Positions 63,401-64,000 of a stretch of DNA of 64,000 nucleotides are shown piece after piece (positions within the stretch are counted from its first letter, which is position 1; each line of letters opens with the position of its first letter). The stretch lies in assembly GCA_013365365.1 (NCBI GenBank), contig JABVXU010000001.1, positions 1 through 64,000 of the forward strand. Reading direction: 5' to 3'. The notes under the pieces are model-generated. The model ran no database searches, was not told where the DNA came from, and was given only the letters and a program-made list of their open reading frames with translations. Position numbers and translations under genes: made by a program. The stretch comes from Cruorifilaria tuberocauda. Lineage: Eukaryota > Nematoda > Chromadorea > Rhabditida > Onchocercidae.

Positions 63401-64000
63401 TCTGCAGAACAATACGGTCACCGCCGATTGGAAGGAAACCCTAACTGTAGGATACAGTTTCTTCGCCAAATTTGAAATATGAAAAAATGGCCTTCATCTA
63501 TTTCAAGCAAGGGTTTTTTAATTCTTAAAGAATGAATTTTTCTTCGATCCATTAAAAAATTCTATGAATTTTAATGAAATATGCTGATAAAACAATATAT
63601 TTGGGGATGCTTTCATAAATTTAGGTAGAATGACTACTCAAACAATCACGAATGGCTTACAACACTGATTCACAACGTGATCCGCTTTTTGGTTCTTGAT
63701 TTGGTTTGGGAATATGTACAAAGTAATTTAATCTAGACAGACTCATACACAGTGACTCACATTTCCTATAGAAATTAATGGAAAAATACCCAATAATCGA
63801 ATATTACCACAGAACTGTCGTGCATTATCAACGAGATCGAAACACGAAATGACAATCAACTGCAAAAGTTGAACAAATAAAACAGTGAAAGACCAACTAG
63901 AGAAAATTAAGTTGATTATCACCAAACCAAATTCATTCTCTACAAAGTTAGTTACTGCTTGGCTTTTAATTAAAATTTATCTGAGCATTTGGAAGCAAAC
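63401..64000. other. Window end, no gene assigned
   Basis: AT-rich sequence at the right edge. A 60-codon hydrophobic minus-strand frame (63743-63925) shows no family I recognise. More of the ASPG-like gene or relic may continue beyond the window. Confidence 0.35.

Noticed and set aside
1..64000. tRNA, rRNA, CRISPR arrays, bacterial (endosymbiont) insertions or viral genes
   Set aside because: Looked for by eye on both strands; no tRNA B-box-like clusters, direct-repeat arrays, or long uninterrupted bacterial-type frames were found. A covariance or similarity search could still reveal small RNAs.

Overview
The window looks like AT-rich nuclear DNA of a nematode, most likely a spirurid/filarial worm. 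The genus is inferred only; no species-diagnostic sequence was recognised. The reasons are short exons (mostly 50-250 nt), introns of about 100-1,200 nt with strong TTTYAG acceptors, compact gene spacing, and proteins that align by eye with animal families in nematode-like forms: a cyclin K without a C-terminal tail, a two-Ig peroxidasin, and a divergent shugoshin. I rebuilt the exon structures by hand from splice sites, reading phase and remembered family conservation. All intron phases close in the models given for the nine assigned protein-coding genes.

Layout. 1-2530: no gene; its first 38 bases are a dispersed repeat seen again, inverted, near 39.2 kb. 2531-3872 (-): unrecognised small gene. 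4361-6569 (+): cyclin K. 7322-11420 (-): flavin-containing monooxygenase with a C-terminal membrane anchor. 12366-14425 (-): CNPPD1-type cyclin-fold protein. 16497-19651 (+): acidic AT-hook/RGR-rich chromatin protein. 19652-25668: 6 kb with no gene found. 25669-30341 (+): PLD3/PLD4-type phospholipase D family protein. 31703-40735 (-): peroxidasin (LRR, two Ig, haem peroxidase), with an LTR-like element in its second intron. 42180-44438 (-): GNB1L-like WD40 protein. 45050-52898 (-): symplekin. 53350-55695 (+): shugoshin. 56676-61405 (+): RMC1/Mic1, the Mon1-Ccz1 regulator. 62702-62900 and about 63250-63400 (-): decayed C-terminal ankyrin repeats that look like an L-asparaginase (ASPG) relic.

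Genes working together. This is a eukaryotic neighbourhood, not one pathway. Links include cyclin K (transcription elongation with CDK12/13) and symplekin (mRNA 3' processing), and a head-to-head symplekin/shugoshin pair about 450 bp apart. Symplekin and GNB1L lie in tandem on one strand 611 bp apart, as do CNPPD1 and the FMO (945 bp apart); either pair could be an operon, but no intercistronic signal was proven. RMC1 and the PLD3-like protein both belong to the endolysosomal system.

The main unusual signals are three introns whose reading frame appears to require GC-AG rather than GT-AG splicing (in PLD3, peroxidasin and symplekin). Two peroxidasin exons also seem to have lost the ancestral acceptor AG and to use an upstream in-frame one, adding 13 and about 23 residues inside the peroxidase domain. 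I found no convincing wholly new system.
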